From: Leptospirillum sp.
GTDB lineage: Bacteria > Nitrospirota > Leptospirillia > Leptospirillales > Leptospirillaceae
Length of the DNA stretch: 8,141 nucleotides
Direction: 5' to 3'
NCBI GenBank assembly: GCA_027346125.1
Contig: DAIEST010000283.1
Span: forward strand, 1-8,141
Part shown: positions 1-6,021 of the stretch, one piece after another
How the letters are laid out: each line of letters opens with the position of its first letter
Position numbering within the stretch: the stretch's first letter is position 1
Notes under the pieces: model-generated
Told to the model about the DNA's origin: nothing
Databases searched by the model: none
What the model saw: the letters and a program-made list of their open reading frames with translations, nothing else
Made by a program: the position numbers and the translations under genes

Positions 1-286
1 AAACAGGCCTCTCCCGGAGTCTGGAGAAAAGAAGCACCGTCATGAGAAGCGCCACCGCCCCAAAGGAGACGGGGACAAGCCAGGGCCAGCGGATCGGGAG
101 CAGCCTGGTCACTGAAAACACTCCGACGGCAAGGGCTGCAGTGACAAACGCGATCCGTACCGCGATCCCCTCTCCCGATCCTCTCTCTCCGGACGGATAA
201 ACCAGAAGACGCCCCGGAAACTCCCTGTTCCAGCGGGATTCCCTGCCGAATCCGTGTTTTTCCTGAACCTCACGCACAGTCGACAC
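1..286 (-). CDS. Putative membrane protein, N-terminal part (runs off left edge)
   Basis: An open frame begins directly after an in-frame TAG (289-287) with GTG at 286 and stays open to the window edge, giving about 95 residues without a stop. A second GTG at 277 is an alternative start. A GGTGG stretch lies just upstream of the first GTG as a mediocre ribosome-binding site. Residues 1-40 are polar and Arg/Glu-rich. Two hydrophobic segments follow, about residues 41-63 (IAVRIAFVTAALAVGVF) and 69-88 (WLVPVSFGAVALLMTVLLF), separated by a short Pro/Trp/Arg turn, as in a two-helix membrane hairpin. The segment after the second helix begins RLRERP. I recognise no family. The gene is divergent from the secreted-protein gene at 460, and the shared 173-bp intergenic region contains NifA/sigma-54-type sites oriented toward that other gene. 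The reading rests only on frame openness and the two hydrophobic segments, so it remains tentative. Confidence 0.5.
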   Translation of the reverse strand, partial: MSTVREVQEKHGFGRESRWNREFPGRLLVYPSGERGSGEGIAVRIAFVTAALAVGVFSVTRLLPIRWPWLVPVSFGAVALLMTVLLFSRLRERPV

Positions 287-316
287 CTATCACCACCAAA
301 CAATGCAAGACATTTT

Positions 317-332
317 TGTAAATATTTTCACA
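317..332. promoter_or_regulatory. Candidate NifA upstream activator sequence (TGT-N10-ACA)
   Basis: The sequence TGTAAATATTTTCACA is an exact match to the NifA UAS consensus TGT-N10-ACA. It sits in an AT-rich patch (about 311-345) that stands out from the GC-rich surroundings. Its centre is about 98 bp upstream of the start site predicted from the sigma-54 element at 397-412, within the usual range for a NifA enhancer site. A TGT-N10-ACA match alone is not rare; the pairing and spacing with the -24/-12 element are what make it credible. Binding by NifA is inferred, since no nifA gene is visible in this window. Confidence 0.6.
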
Positions 333-396
333 CAAATGATTTGACTTGTCTCCCTCAAAAGAGCGACGACTGTCACAGATGCCCGATACACAAGAC

Positions 397-412
397 TGGT
401 ATCCTCTTTGCA
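397..412 (+). promoter_or_regulatory. Candidate sigma-54 (RpoN) promoter, -24/-12
   Basis: TGGTATCCTCTTTGCA matches the sigma-54 consensus TGGCACG-N4-TTGCA in the invariant parts: TGG at -24 and TTGCA at -12, with exactly ten bases between GG and GC. The predicted start site is the G at about 423, leaving a 37-nt leader before the ATG at 460. A Shine-Dalgarno AAGGAG lies six bases before that ATG. No good sigma-70 -35/-10 pair was seen between 340 and 450; the TTGACT at 341 has no matching -10 at the right distance. The interior of the -24 element (TAT instead of CAC) is weaker than the promoter at 8121-8136. Confidence 0.6.
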
Positions 413-459
413 ATACACGATAGCGTACGAAACCGGACAGACCTTTCAAGGAGAACAAG

Positions 460-1107
460 ATGAACACCCCGACAAAAAAACTGGACACTCTGCTCAAGAC
501 AAGATTCGTTGGACCGTGTCTCCAGCTGGGGCTTCATTTGGGTCTGGGTCTTTTTGTCGCCTTCTCGGGACTTTTGGGATCTCAAGCACTGGCAGCAGAA
601 GCAAGCAATGAAAAACACAAACAGTCTCAGCCGGGAAAATCCCACACTGTCTTTGGAGGAATCGTCGTCCACGTCCAGAAGCTGGCATCTTCCGGAAAAA
701 CCCGGCTTCTTCTCGATATCACCCCCATGGACGGAAAAGGACATCCTGTTTGCCAGAAGCCGACCGGAAGCCTGGTAGATGTTCTCGCAGGCCCCAGGCA
801 TGAAATCCGGCGCGAACACAGCGCCTTCGTCGTCGTCGAGAACAACAGCGATCCGCTTCCTTCCTACCTTAACGTCGGCGATTGTCTGACGGTCGACGGG
901 GACGATGTCGACCGTTTCTCACGAGCACCAAAGAGCGAGGACAGTATCCAAATCCTTCCTGCGCTCAAGGGTCAAACCATTCGTCTGATCCAGGCCCTCT
1001 CTGTCACCCTCTGGCCCGGGAGCCAGTCCCAGGAATTCCGCCGCACCGCCCACTTGCCTGTACCCTCCCCCGCCTATCCACTCTTCGTCAAACAGCAGAA
1101 GGCCTGA
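460..1107 (+). CDS. Exported protein of unknown function, predicted NifA/sigma-54 regulated
   Basis: This encodes 215 residues from an ATG with a strong Shine-Dalgarno (AAGGAG, 6-nt spacer). The N-terminus is a signal peptide: a basic n-region with Lys6, Lys7, Lys13 and Arg15, a hydrophobic core at about 22-40, and a likely signal peptidase I site after Ala45 (ALA|AE). The mature part is about 170 residues, begins with a hydrophilic linker (about 46-62) and then alternates short beta-like stretches: VFGGIVVHV 64-72, TRLLLDI 81-87, SLVDVLAG 104-111 and YLNVGDCLTVDG 136-147. This pattern is reminiscent of an OB-fold/beta-barrel, but that is inference only. The mature part has two cysteines, Cys98 and Cys142, which could form a disulfide in an oxidising periplasm. 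The C-terminal 35 residues are Pro/Ser/Gln-rich. I do not recognise a family. The gene is convergent with argA, divergent from the putative membrane protein, and followed by a hairpin terminator. Its upstream region suggests expression with the nif regulon. Confidence 0.8.
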   Translation: MNTPTKKLDTLLKTRFVGPCLQLGLHLGLGLFVAFSGLLGSQALAAEASNEKHKQSQPGKSHTVFGGIVVHVQKLASSGKTRLLLDITPMDGKGHPVCQKPTGSLVDVLAGPRHEIRREHSAFVVVENNSDPLPSYLNVGDCLTVDGDDVDRFSRAPKSEDSIQILPALKGQTIRLIQALSVTLWPGSQSQEFRRTAHLPVPSPAYPLFVKQQKA

Positions 1108-1115
1108 TCACGAAC

Positions 1116-1143
1116 GGGAGGCCGGGTGAGGGCCCGGCTTCCC
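1116..1143 (+). terminator. Rho-independent-type terminator after the exported-protein gene
   Basis: An 11-bp stem (1116-1126 with 1133-1143, one G-U pair on the plus strand) closes a six-base loop TGAGGG, nine bases after the TGA of the plus-strand gene. The following sequence ACCCCCTTTGTTT is only moderately T-rich, so the tail is weak. No T-run follows the hairpin in the minus direction, so it is less likely to terminate argA, which ends at 1253. No clear terminator was seen in 1144-1252. Confidence 0.6.
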
Positions 1144-1252
1144 ACCCCCTTTGTTTCGTTCCGAACATCCTGTTTTCGCATCGGCCCCGATTTCCCCCGC
1201 ACGCACTGTCGTAACAGATCCCCGATACCGCCGGACGCCGGATCGAACAGTC

Positions 1253-2563
1253 CTAAAGGTTTTTATACAGGACAAGACTTTTTCGGCTATGGCTGTACAG
1301 TTCCTGCCGGACGGGGGGAAGATCCCCGACCTGTCCCAAAACGAACCCCCTCTCGAGAAACCAGTGCGCCGCCTGGGTAGACAGGACAAAAAGCCGTTTC
1401 AACCCGGATTCCCGGGCTTTTTTCTCGAACCAGGAGAGAAGATGGCTCGCCCGGCCGGACTTCCTGTATTCCGGATGAATCGCCAGACAGGCCACCTCAC
1501 CCATGCCGTGTTCCGGAAACGGATAGATCGCGGCACACCCGATGATTTTTCCATCCCGGTGGGTCACCGCAAACTGGCCGATATCCGTCTCGATCGCGTC
1601 CCGGCTCCGTCCGACCAGAATCCCCATGCTCTCGAGCGGTCGGATCAGATCCAGAATGCCTGGCACATCTTCAAGGGTGGCGGGACGGATCGCCTCGAAG
1701 AGATCCTCCGAAACCAGCGATCCCGATCCGTCCCGGGTAAACAGTTCCAGAAGGAGCGCACCATCCCGGAACCGGTTGACAAGGTGAACGCGATCCACAC
1801 CGGAAGACACCGCCTCCGCGGCCCGGATCAGACGATCCCGGATCACCGGCCCGAGCGGCTCATCCGAAACCAGCAGACTTCGGGCCTCCCGGTCGGTCAG
1901 TTCCCGGCGGACACCCCCGTTTTGATCCGGGACGCCGTCGTCATCGACCAGAAAGATGAGCTTCGAAGCCAGGAGCGCACTGGCTGCCGACTGGGCCACA
2001 TCCTCCGGGGAAAGCAAAAACAGATCGCCGGACAATGAAACGCCCAGCGGAGACAGAAGAACGACCTGCCCTTCCCCGATCTGGGAGCGGATCGCATCGG
2101 TCCGGATCTCGCGGGGTTTCCCGCAGAACTGGTGATCGACCCCGTCGATCACCCCCAACGGCCGGGCCATGAGAAAATTCCCGCTGACGACCTTCACTTC
2201 CGCGCCGGACATGGGAGAGCCGCTCACCCCTCCGGAAAGGGCCGCCTCCACCTCAAAACGCACTCCTCCGACCGCCCGGACAATGGCCTGCAGGGCTTCG
2301 GCCGTGACGACCGGACCCTGGTCGGTCACCGACAGGCCGATTCCCGCCTGCGAAAGGGAAGACGCAATCTGGGGTCCGGCACCGCAGACGAGGACGATCC
2401 CGATTCCCAGGCTCTTCAAAAGGGCGATATCGCTGGCGATCGCCGGAAAGCTTCCGTCCGCGAGGACTTCTCCGCCGATGGAGATCACAAACACATCCCC
2501 GCGGAAGCGGTGAATATAGGGAGAAGATTCCCGAAATCCCCTGACAAACTGGGACGGATCCAT
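1253..2563 (-). CDS. argA: N-acetylglutamate synthase (two-domain ArgA)
   Basis: ArgA acetylates L-glutamate with acetyl-CoA, the first step of arginine biosynthesis, in the cytoplasm. The 436 residues are close to the roughly 440 of classical ArgA. Residues about 1-275 form an amino-acid-kinase-like domain: the opening FRESSPYIHRFRG resembles known ArgA N-termini, VCGAGPQI lies at 59-66, and KLIFLVDDDGV at 201-211. Residues about 288-436 form a GNAT acetyltransferase domain: EVACLAIHPEYRKSGRASHL at 356-375 carries the acetyl-CoA-binding loop, and LFVLSTQAAHWFLERGF at 391-407 is the usual ArgA C-terminal signature. The chosen ATG matches the family start and has GGAAAGGG upstream. The gene follows modC on the same strand, but the 326-bp gap with its own sigma-70-type promoter suggests a separate unit. 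The kinase-like domain normally carries arginine feedback control; whether that applies here cannot be read off. It ends convergently with the exported-protein gene. Confidence 0.95.
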   Translation of the reverse strand: MDPSQFVRGFRESSPYIHRFRGDVFVISIGGEVLADGSFPAIASDIALLKSLGIGIVLVCGAGPQIASSLSQAGIGLSVTDQGPVVTAEALQAIVRAVGGVRFEVEAALSGGVSGSPMSGAEVKVVSGNFLMARPLGVIDGVDHQFCGKPREIRTDAIRSQIGEGQVVLLSPLGVSLSGDLFLLSPEDVAQSAASALLASKLIFLVDDDGVPDQNGGVRRELTDREARSLLVSDEPLGPVIRDRLIRAAEAVSSGVDRVHLVNRFRDGALLLELFTRDGSGSLVSEDLFEAIRPATLEDVPGILDLIRPLESMGILVGRSRDAIETDIGQFAVTHRDGKIIGCAAIYPFPEHGMGEVACLAIHPEYRKSGRASHLLSWFEKKARESGLKRLFVLSTQAAHWFLERGFVLGQVGDLPPVRQELYSHSRKSLVLYKNL

Positions 2564-2695
2564 CGAACCGCCCTTTCCTGTTATCCGGAGAACCTCTCCC
2601 GGAATTGAATCCAGACCCTATGCTTCGCCCCGACATCCCTTCAGACGGCACCCGTTCTTCCGCCTGGAAGGAACCCACCGGGATCCCCGGCACCT
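2564..2695 (-). promoter_or_regulatory. argA 5' leader with several hairpins
   Basis: If transcription starts about 7 nt after the -10 at 2702-2707, argA has a leader of roughly 130 nt. Three inverted repeats lie in it. At 2678-2690 there is CCGGG/CCCGG with a 3-nt loop. At 2654-2674 there is an 8-bp stem (GTTC plus TTCC against GGAAGAAC) with one bulged C and a 4-nt loop AGGC. At 2585-2602 there is GGAGA/TCTCC around GGT, ending just before the GGAAAGGG ribosome-binding site. None is followed by a T-run, so they are not obvious terminators. No known riboswitch class or complete ARG box was recognised; only a TGAAT half-site is present at 2606-2610. A regulatory role is speculative. Confidence 0.35.
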
Positions 2696-2701
2696 ATGCG
2701 G

Positions 2702-2730
2702 ATTATGCATCCAGAAGACAGGAATCTCAA
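2702..2730 (-). promoter_or_regulatory. Sigma-70-type promoter for argA
   Basis: Reading the minus strand, TTGAGA (2730-2725) and CATAAT (2707-2702) are each 5/6 matches to the -35 and -10 consensus, separated by exactly 17 bp. It is the only good promoter-like pair noticed in the modC-argA gap and is oriented toward argA, with a predicted start near 2695. It would let argA be expressed independently of the upstream sigma-54 nif/mod operon. Confidence 0.65.
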
Positions 2731-2889
2731 GGGAAGCAGACCTTTCCCGGCGTCGGGGCGGGAGAACCGTCCTGCGATGAAAAGGCGTTCCCGGAGGCGC
2801 AAGTCCGGATTTCCGGAGTCTTGAACAGGGAGAACTCTGAAAGGGAGAAGATCCGGGAGGAGACAGGCAGCCCGGCACGGGACAATCAT
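2731..2889. other. Non-coding stretch between modC and the argA promoter
   Basis: No convincing gene is seen here. A short minus-strand open frame starts at 2889, directly after the modC stop codon (TAA then ATG), and reads to 2641. It lacks a well-placed ribosome-binding site, overlaps the argA promoter and resembles nothing known. Small inverted repeats are present (CCCG-TGC-CGGG near 2869-2880; TCCGG-AAAT-CCGGA at 2804-2817), but none has a following T-run on the minus strand. The end of the mod operon is therefore not clearly marked by an intrinsic terminator. Confidence 0.4.
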
Positions 2890-3711
2890 TTATCGCATGG
2901 ACTCTCCCGGCATCCGGGAAAGGAGAATCCCGCCCGGGTCTTTCGGCAGGAACGAACGACCGCTCTCCGGAAAGCCGGGATCATCCCCTTCCGTCATGAC
3001 CAGGGAATGGCCCGCCATCGGAGATTCCGGATCCAGCCGCTCGAAACTCGCCCGAGCCCCCTCCAGGAGTTCGGCTTCCGGCGGATCGTGAGTCACCCAG
3101 ATCCCCGCGACCCGCCGCTCCGACAGGAAGCGCCGGATGAGTCCCCCGATCTCTTCTTTCGCCTTGGGGTCAAGACCGTTCATCGGCTCGTCCAGAAGCA
3201 CAAGGGAAGGTTCCCGGAGAGACATCCGGCAGATGGAGACGCGTCTTCGCTGGCCACCCGAAAGATTTCCCGGGATCTCAGCGGAGAGGGGAAACAGGCC
3301 GAACCGGGAGAGCGCCTCATCCACCGCCCCGGCATGCGTTCTCCTGCGTCCCTCAAAAACGGACTTGAGGATTCCGGTTCCGGCTTCCATGGCAAACAGG
3401 AGGTTCTCCTTCACCGTCATGTGGGGGAAAAGGGTGTCCTCCTGCGGCAGATATCCGATCCGTCTCCGGGCCACCGGCCGGTCCGTCCCCGTCATGGCAT
3501 CGAACCACGGCTCCCCGTTCCAGCGAATCGATCCGGCATCCGGAGAAACGACCCCCGCCAGCATCCTGAGCAGTGTCGATTTTCCCGAACCGCTTTCTCC
3601 CGTAACGACCAGGATCCGCCCTTCCATCTCTTTCGGGATCGAGAATCTCGCCCGGATCGTCCGGCCTGCACGGAAAGACCGGACAATGTCGACCGACAGA
3701 AGAGGATTCAT
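2890..3711 (-). CDS. modC: Molybdate ABC transporter ATP-binding protein ModC (short form)
   Basis: This is the ATPase that powers molybdate import with ModB in the inner membrane. The 273 residues contain every ABC hallmark: Walker A GESGSGKST 38-46, Q-loop Gln90 in YLPQEDTLFPHMTV, signature LSGGQ 150-154, Walker B LVLLDE 170-175 and H-loop His208 in WVTHD. The ATG at 3711 overlaps the modB stop codon (ATGA) and has GGAGG eight bases upstream; that SD lies inside the alternative ATG at 3726, so the 3711 start is preferred. The E. coli protein is about 350 residues and ends in a MOP/TOBE molybdate-binding domain. Here only about 65 residues follow the H-loop, and they do not look like a MOP repeat. 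It is last in the nifV-hesA-modABC run. Assignment to molybdate, rather than sulfate or tungstate, rests mainly on modA, modB and the nif context. Confidence 0.9.
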   Translation of the reverse strand: MNPLLSVDIVRSFRAGRTIRARFSIPKEMEGRILVVTGESGSGKSTLLRMLAGVVSPDAGSIRWNGEPWFDAMTGTDRPVARRRIGYLPQEDTLFPHMTVKENLLFAMEAGTGILKSVFEGRRRTHAGAVDEALSRFGLFPLSAEIPGNLSGGQRRRVSICRMSLREPSLVLLDEPMNGLDPKAKEEIGGLIRRFLSERRVAGIWVTHDPPEAELLEGARASFERLDPESPMAGHSLVMTEGDDPGFPESGRSFLPKDPGGILLSRMPGESMR

Positions 3712-4370
3712 CCGGATCGCCTCCATCGGTTCAGAAGCTGGATCCCCAGAAGAGAGACAAGGGAGAGGAGAAGAAGCGCGAACACCGCTTTCCGGGCATT
3801 CGCGAAATCCAGCGACAGCAGATCCTCGTAGGCCTCGATGGAAAGCGTGCGCGTTTCTCCGGGAATATTCCCTCCCACCATAAGAACGACACCGAACTCT
3901 CCGACCGTGTGGGCGAAGCTGAGAACCCATCCCGTCAGGAGTCCCGGCAGGGAAATCGGAAGCAGGACACGGAAAAAGGTCGTCAGTCGGCCGGCGCCCA
4001 GGATCCGGGCCATTTCGAGATGGGAAGACGGAACGGACCGGAAGGACTGGGTGAGGGGCTGGACCGCAAAAGGGAGGCTGTAGATGATCGATGCCACCAC
4101 CAGTCCTTCGAACGAAAAAGCCAGCGGATGGCCGAAAACCCGTTCGAACAGATGGCCGAAAACGCTGTCCGGACTGAAGCAGACCATCAGGAAATACCCC
4201 AGGACGGCCGGCGGGAAAACCAGCGTCAGAGAAACGAGGATCTCCCCTGCGACCGAACCCAGCCGGTTGGAGAAGGCGATCCCATAGGCGATCGGGGCAC
4301 CCAGGAGGGTCAGGATCGAAGCGGTGACAAAGGACAGCATCAGGGTAATCCCGAAGGGAGAGTGGAACAC
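3708..4370 (-). CDS. modB: Molybdate ABC transporter permease ModB
   Basis: ModB is the inner-membrane channel subunit of the molybdate importer. At 220 residues it is close to E. coli ModB (229). Hydrophobic segments lie at about 8-32, 43-64, 86-104, 136-165 and 194-213, consistent with five or so membrane helices. The cytoplasmic EAA-type loop that contacts ModC is EMARILGAGRLTTFFRVLLP at 119-138. The segment GGNIPGETRT (166-175) is highly characteristic of ModB. The start is GTG at 4370, supported by a perfect AGGAGG four bases upstream; modA ends 27 bp before. The stop overlaps the modC start by 4 bp, implying translational coupling. Confidence 0.93.
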   Translation of the reverse strand: MFHSPFGITLMLSFVTASILTLLGAPIAYGIAFSNRLGSVAGEILVSLTLVFPPAVLGYFLMVCFSPDSVFGHLFERVFGHPLAFSFEGLVVASIIYSLPFAVQPLTQSFRSVPSSHLEMARILGAGRLTTFFRVLLPISLPGLLTGWVLSFAHTVGEFGVVLMVGGNIPGETRTLSIEAYEDLLSLDFANARKAVFALLLLSLVSLLGIQLLNRWRRSG

Positions 4371-4397
4371 GACGCCTCCTTGGGCGATGGACAGTCC

Positions 4398-5237
4398 CTA
4401 GCGCCCGTACCCGGCTTTGCGGAAGAAAGCCTGTCCGGACGGTCCGGTGACAAAGGATTCGAAAGATTTCGCCGCTTCCTGCCGGGAGGACGTCTTCAGA
4501 ACGACCATCTTCTGCAGAAGCGGGGGAGCGCAACTGCCCGGAACAGGCCATGTCCACCCTTTTTCCGTCCGGAGCTTCTCCCCAAGACCCACCGGAAGGA
4601 ATCCGGCTCCGGCCGCCCCTGTTTCCAGATACTGCGCCACCTGCGAAACATTGTCTCCCAGGACCCACCTCGCCCGTAGCGTCCCGACCAGTCCCGACAC
4701 CTTGAGACAATGCAGGGAAGCCCGTCCGTAGGGAGCGACCCGCGGATTGGCCAGCGCGATCTTCCCGAAAGAAGGGTCCGACAGCGCCTTGACCGGAGAA
4801 ACTCCCGGAGCCAGTTCCGGCTTTCTGGAAAACCACAGGACAAGACCTCCCCTGGCGTAGATCCGATCCGTTCCCGGAACGCCGTCGCCAAGACGGACCA
4901 GCCTGGCGGGATAGAACGCGTCGGCACTCATGAACAGATCGAACGGGGCGTGATGGCGGACCTGAAGGAAAAACACTCCGGAAGAGCCGTACGAAACCGA
5001 GACCGGGATTCCCGTCTTCCGGGTAAATGCTTCCGCGATCTTCGGGAGGATAGCCTCGAGGTCGGCCGCCGCGGCGATTCTGAGTGGCGGCTTGTCCTTA
5101 GCGCAGGACAGAGAGGGAAGGACCATCTGACAGAAGAGAAGTCCCGCAAGAAACATCCACAGGACCTGCCCGGGCTCCAGAATGCCGAACCCCCTGGAAC
5201 CGTTCCCTTTTCCCGAACCCGATTTCCCGGCATCCAT
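4398..5237 (-). CDS. modA: Molybdate-binding periplasmic protein ModA
   Basis: ModA captures molybdate in the periplasm and delivers it to ModBC. The frame is open further upstream (to 5375), but the ATG at 5237 is chosen because AAGGGAG lies just before it and because the longer version would overlap hesA. This gives 279 residues. The N-terminus is unusually long and polar (about 23 residues), followed by a hydrophobic core VLWMFLAGLLFCQMVL (25-40) and a plausible signal peptidase cut after Ala46 (SCA|K). Cys45 could instead suggest a lipoprotein, but the lipobox is poor. Family features include AAAADL 56-61, YGSSG 83-87, the NPRVAPYGRA loop 164-173 (molybdate-contact region) and NVSQVAQYLETGAAGAGF 196-213. 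The first oxyanion-contact position, Ser in E. coli, appears to be Ala here. It sits 43 bp after hesA and 27 bp before modB. Confidence 0.92.
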   Translation of the reverse strand: MDAGKSGSGKGNGSRGFGILEPGQVLWMFLAGLLFCQMVLPSLSCAKDKPPLRIAAAADLEAILPKIAEAFTRKTGIPVSVSYGSSGVFFLQVRHHAPFDLFMSADAFYPARLVRLGDGVPGTDRIYARGGLVLWFSRKPELAPGVSPVKALSDPSFGKIALANPRVAPYGRASLHCLKVSGLVGTLRARWVLGDNVSQVAQYLETGAAGAGFLPVGLGEKLRTEKGWTWPVPGSCAPPLLQKMVVLKTSSRQEAAKSFESFVTGPSGQAFFRKAGYGR

Positions 5238-5280
5238 TTCGTCTCCCTTCAGAATCGACAGCCACCAGCAGGGACAATCT

Positions 5281-6021
5281 TCATGAACCGCAGTCCGGAC
5301 AGCCGGAAACCCGCCGGACGACGTACTCCCGGAAACCGGAGTCCGTTCCGTCGAAAAACCGCATTGTTCCGCCAACGGGAGGCTGTCCGTACCCCGAAAG
5401 CGTTCTCAGGGCTTCCAGCGCGACCATGGCCCCGATCAGTCCGGAGACAGCTCCCAATACCGGAAAACCCAGGGGCTCCCAGTCGGGATCTTCCTCCGGG
5501 AAAACGCACCGGAGACAGGCGGTCACTTTCGGATCGACATTCAGGACAAACCCCTCCATCGCGTTCATCGCCCCGACGATCAGCCTTTTCGACTGCAGGC
5601 AGGCGATCCGGTTCAGGGCGAAGCGTTCCGGGAAACTGAGCCGGGCATCGATCAGGAGATCCGCCGTCCCGGCAATATCGGTCAATTGGGCGTCCACCGG
5701 CTGATCCAGCGTCCGGATGTCGACCTCCGGCACCTGCTCCTGCAGACGGTTCGCCGCTTCCCGGACACGGGATCGCCCGATGGCGGAAAATCCCATCAGG
5801 GTCTGCCGGTTCAGATCTGCCAGTTCAAGTTTTCCGGAATGCACGAGAATCAACCGCTTCACCCCGGCCATCGCCAGATATTGCGCCACAACTCCGCCGA
5901 TCCCTCCCACACCGGCCACCAGGACCGTCGACAACGCGAGCCTGTCCTGATGCACGGGGGTCCACCCCGGAAGAGTCATCTGCCTGGCGAACATTCCCGC
6001 GTCCGTGTCGCAGGAGATCAT
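5281..6021 (-). CDS. hesA: HesA/MoeB/ThiF-family adenylyltransferase (nif-associated)
   Basis: E1-like enzymes of this family adenylate the C-terminus of a small sulfur-carrier protein; nif-linked HesA is associated with nitrogenase metallocluster assembly. Residue positions: nucleotide-binding GVGGIGG 37-43, DLNRQ 69-73 with the conserved Arg72, Asp125 at the Mg-binding position followed by the usual ERFALNR segment, and two zinc-binding CxxC pairs, Cys169/Cys172 and Cys241/Cys244 at the extreme C-terminus. The length of 246 is normal. In place of the conserved acidic D-x-D of MoeB/ThiF there is HSG at 61-63. The ATG overlaps the nifV stop by 4 bp (ATGA), with GGGGGAC upstream. hesA next to nifV also occurs in the compact Paenibacillus nif cluster. 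Because modABC follows immediately, a molybdopterin-type MoeB role cannot be excluded, but the nif context favours HesA. Confidence 0.85.
   Translation of the reverse strand: MISCDTDAGMFARQMTLPGWTPVHQDRLALSTVLVAGVGGIGGVVAQYLAMAGVKRLILVHSGKLELADLNRQTLMGFSAIGRSRVREAANRLQEQVPEVDIRTLDQPVDAQLTDIAGTADLLIDARLSFPERFALNRIACLQSKRLIVGAMNAMEGFVLNVDPKVTACLRCVFPEEDPDWEPLGFPVLGAVSGLIGAMVALEALRTLSGYGQPPVGGTMRFFDGTDSGFREYVVRRVSGCPDCGS

Noticed and set aside
334..346. IHF site between the activator site and the sigma-54 promoter
   Set aside because: CAA...TTGACT resembles the reverse consensus but with wrong spacing and a mismatch; the AT-rich patch alone is not sufficient.
341..369. TTGACT at 341 as a sigma-70 -35 element for the exported-protein gene
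   Set aside because: No TATAAT-like hexamer at 16-18 bp; the sequence there is CGACGA.
1151..2038. Plus-strand open frame of 295 codons
   Set aside because: It is antisense to argA, whose protein is unmistakable; no ribosome-binding site or domain supports the plus frame.
2601..2610. ArgR box near argA
   Set aside because: Only one TGAAT half-site is present; there is no inverted partner at the required distance.
2641..2889. Possible 82-residue gene starting directly after the modC stop codon
   Set aside because: No well-spaced ribosome-binding site, no family resemblance, and it contains the argA promoter.
2605..3831. Plus-strand open frame of 408 codons
   Set aside because: It lies antisense to modC, with Arg/Pro/Ser-rich composition typical of an antisense frame in GC-rich DNA and no recognisable domain.
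3712..4836. Minus-strand frame continuous with modC, extending it to 648 residues
   Set aside because: It overlaps modA and modB in another frame on the same strand and reads as low-complexity Arg/Gly/Pro. The modC ATG at 3711 has its own ribosome-binding site and overlaps the modB stop codon.
4710..5639. Plus-strand open frame of 309 codons
   Set aside because: It is antisense to modA and hesA, and its composition is that of a shadow frame.
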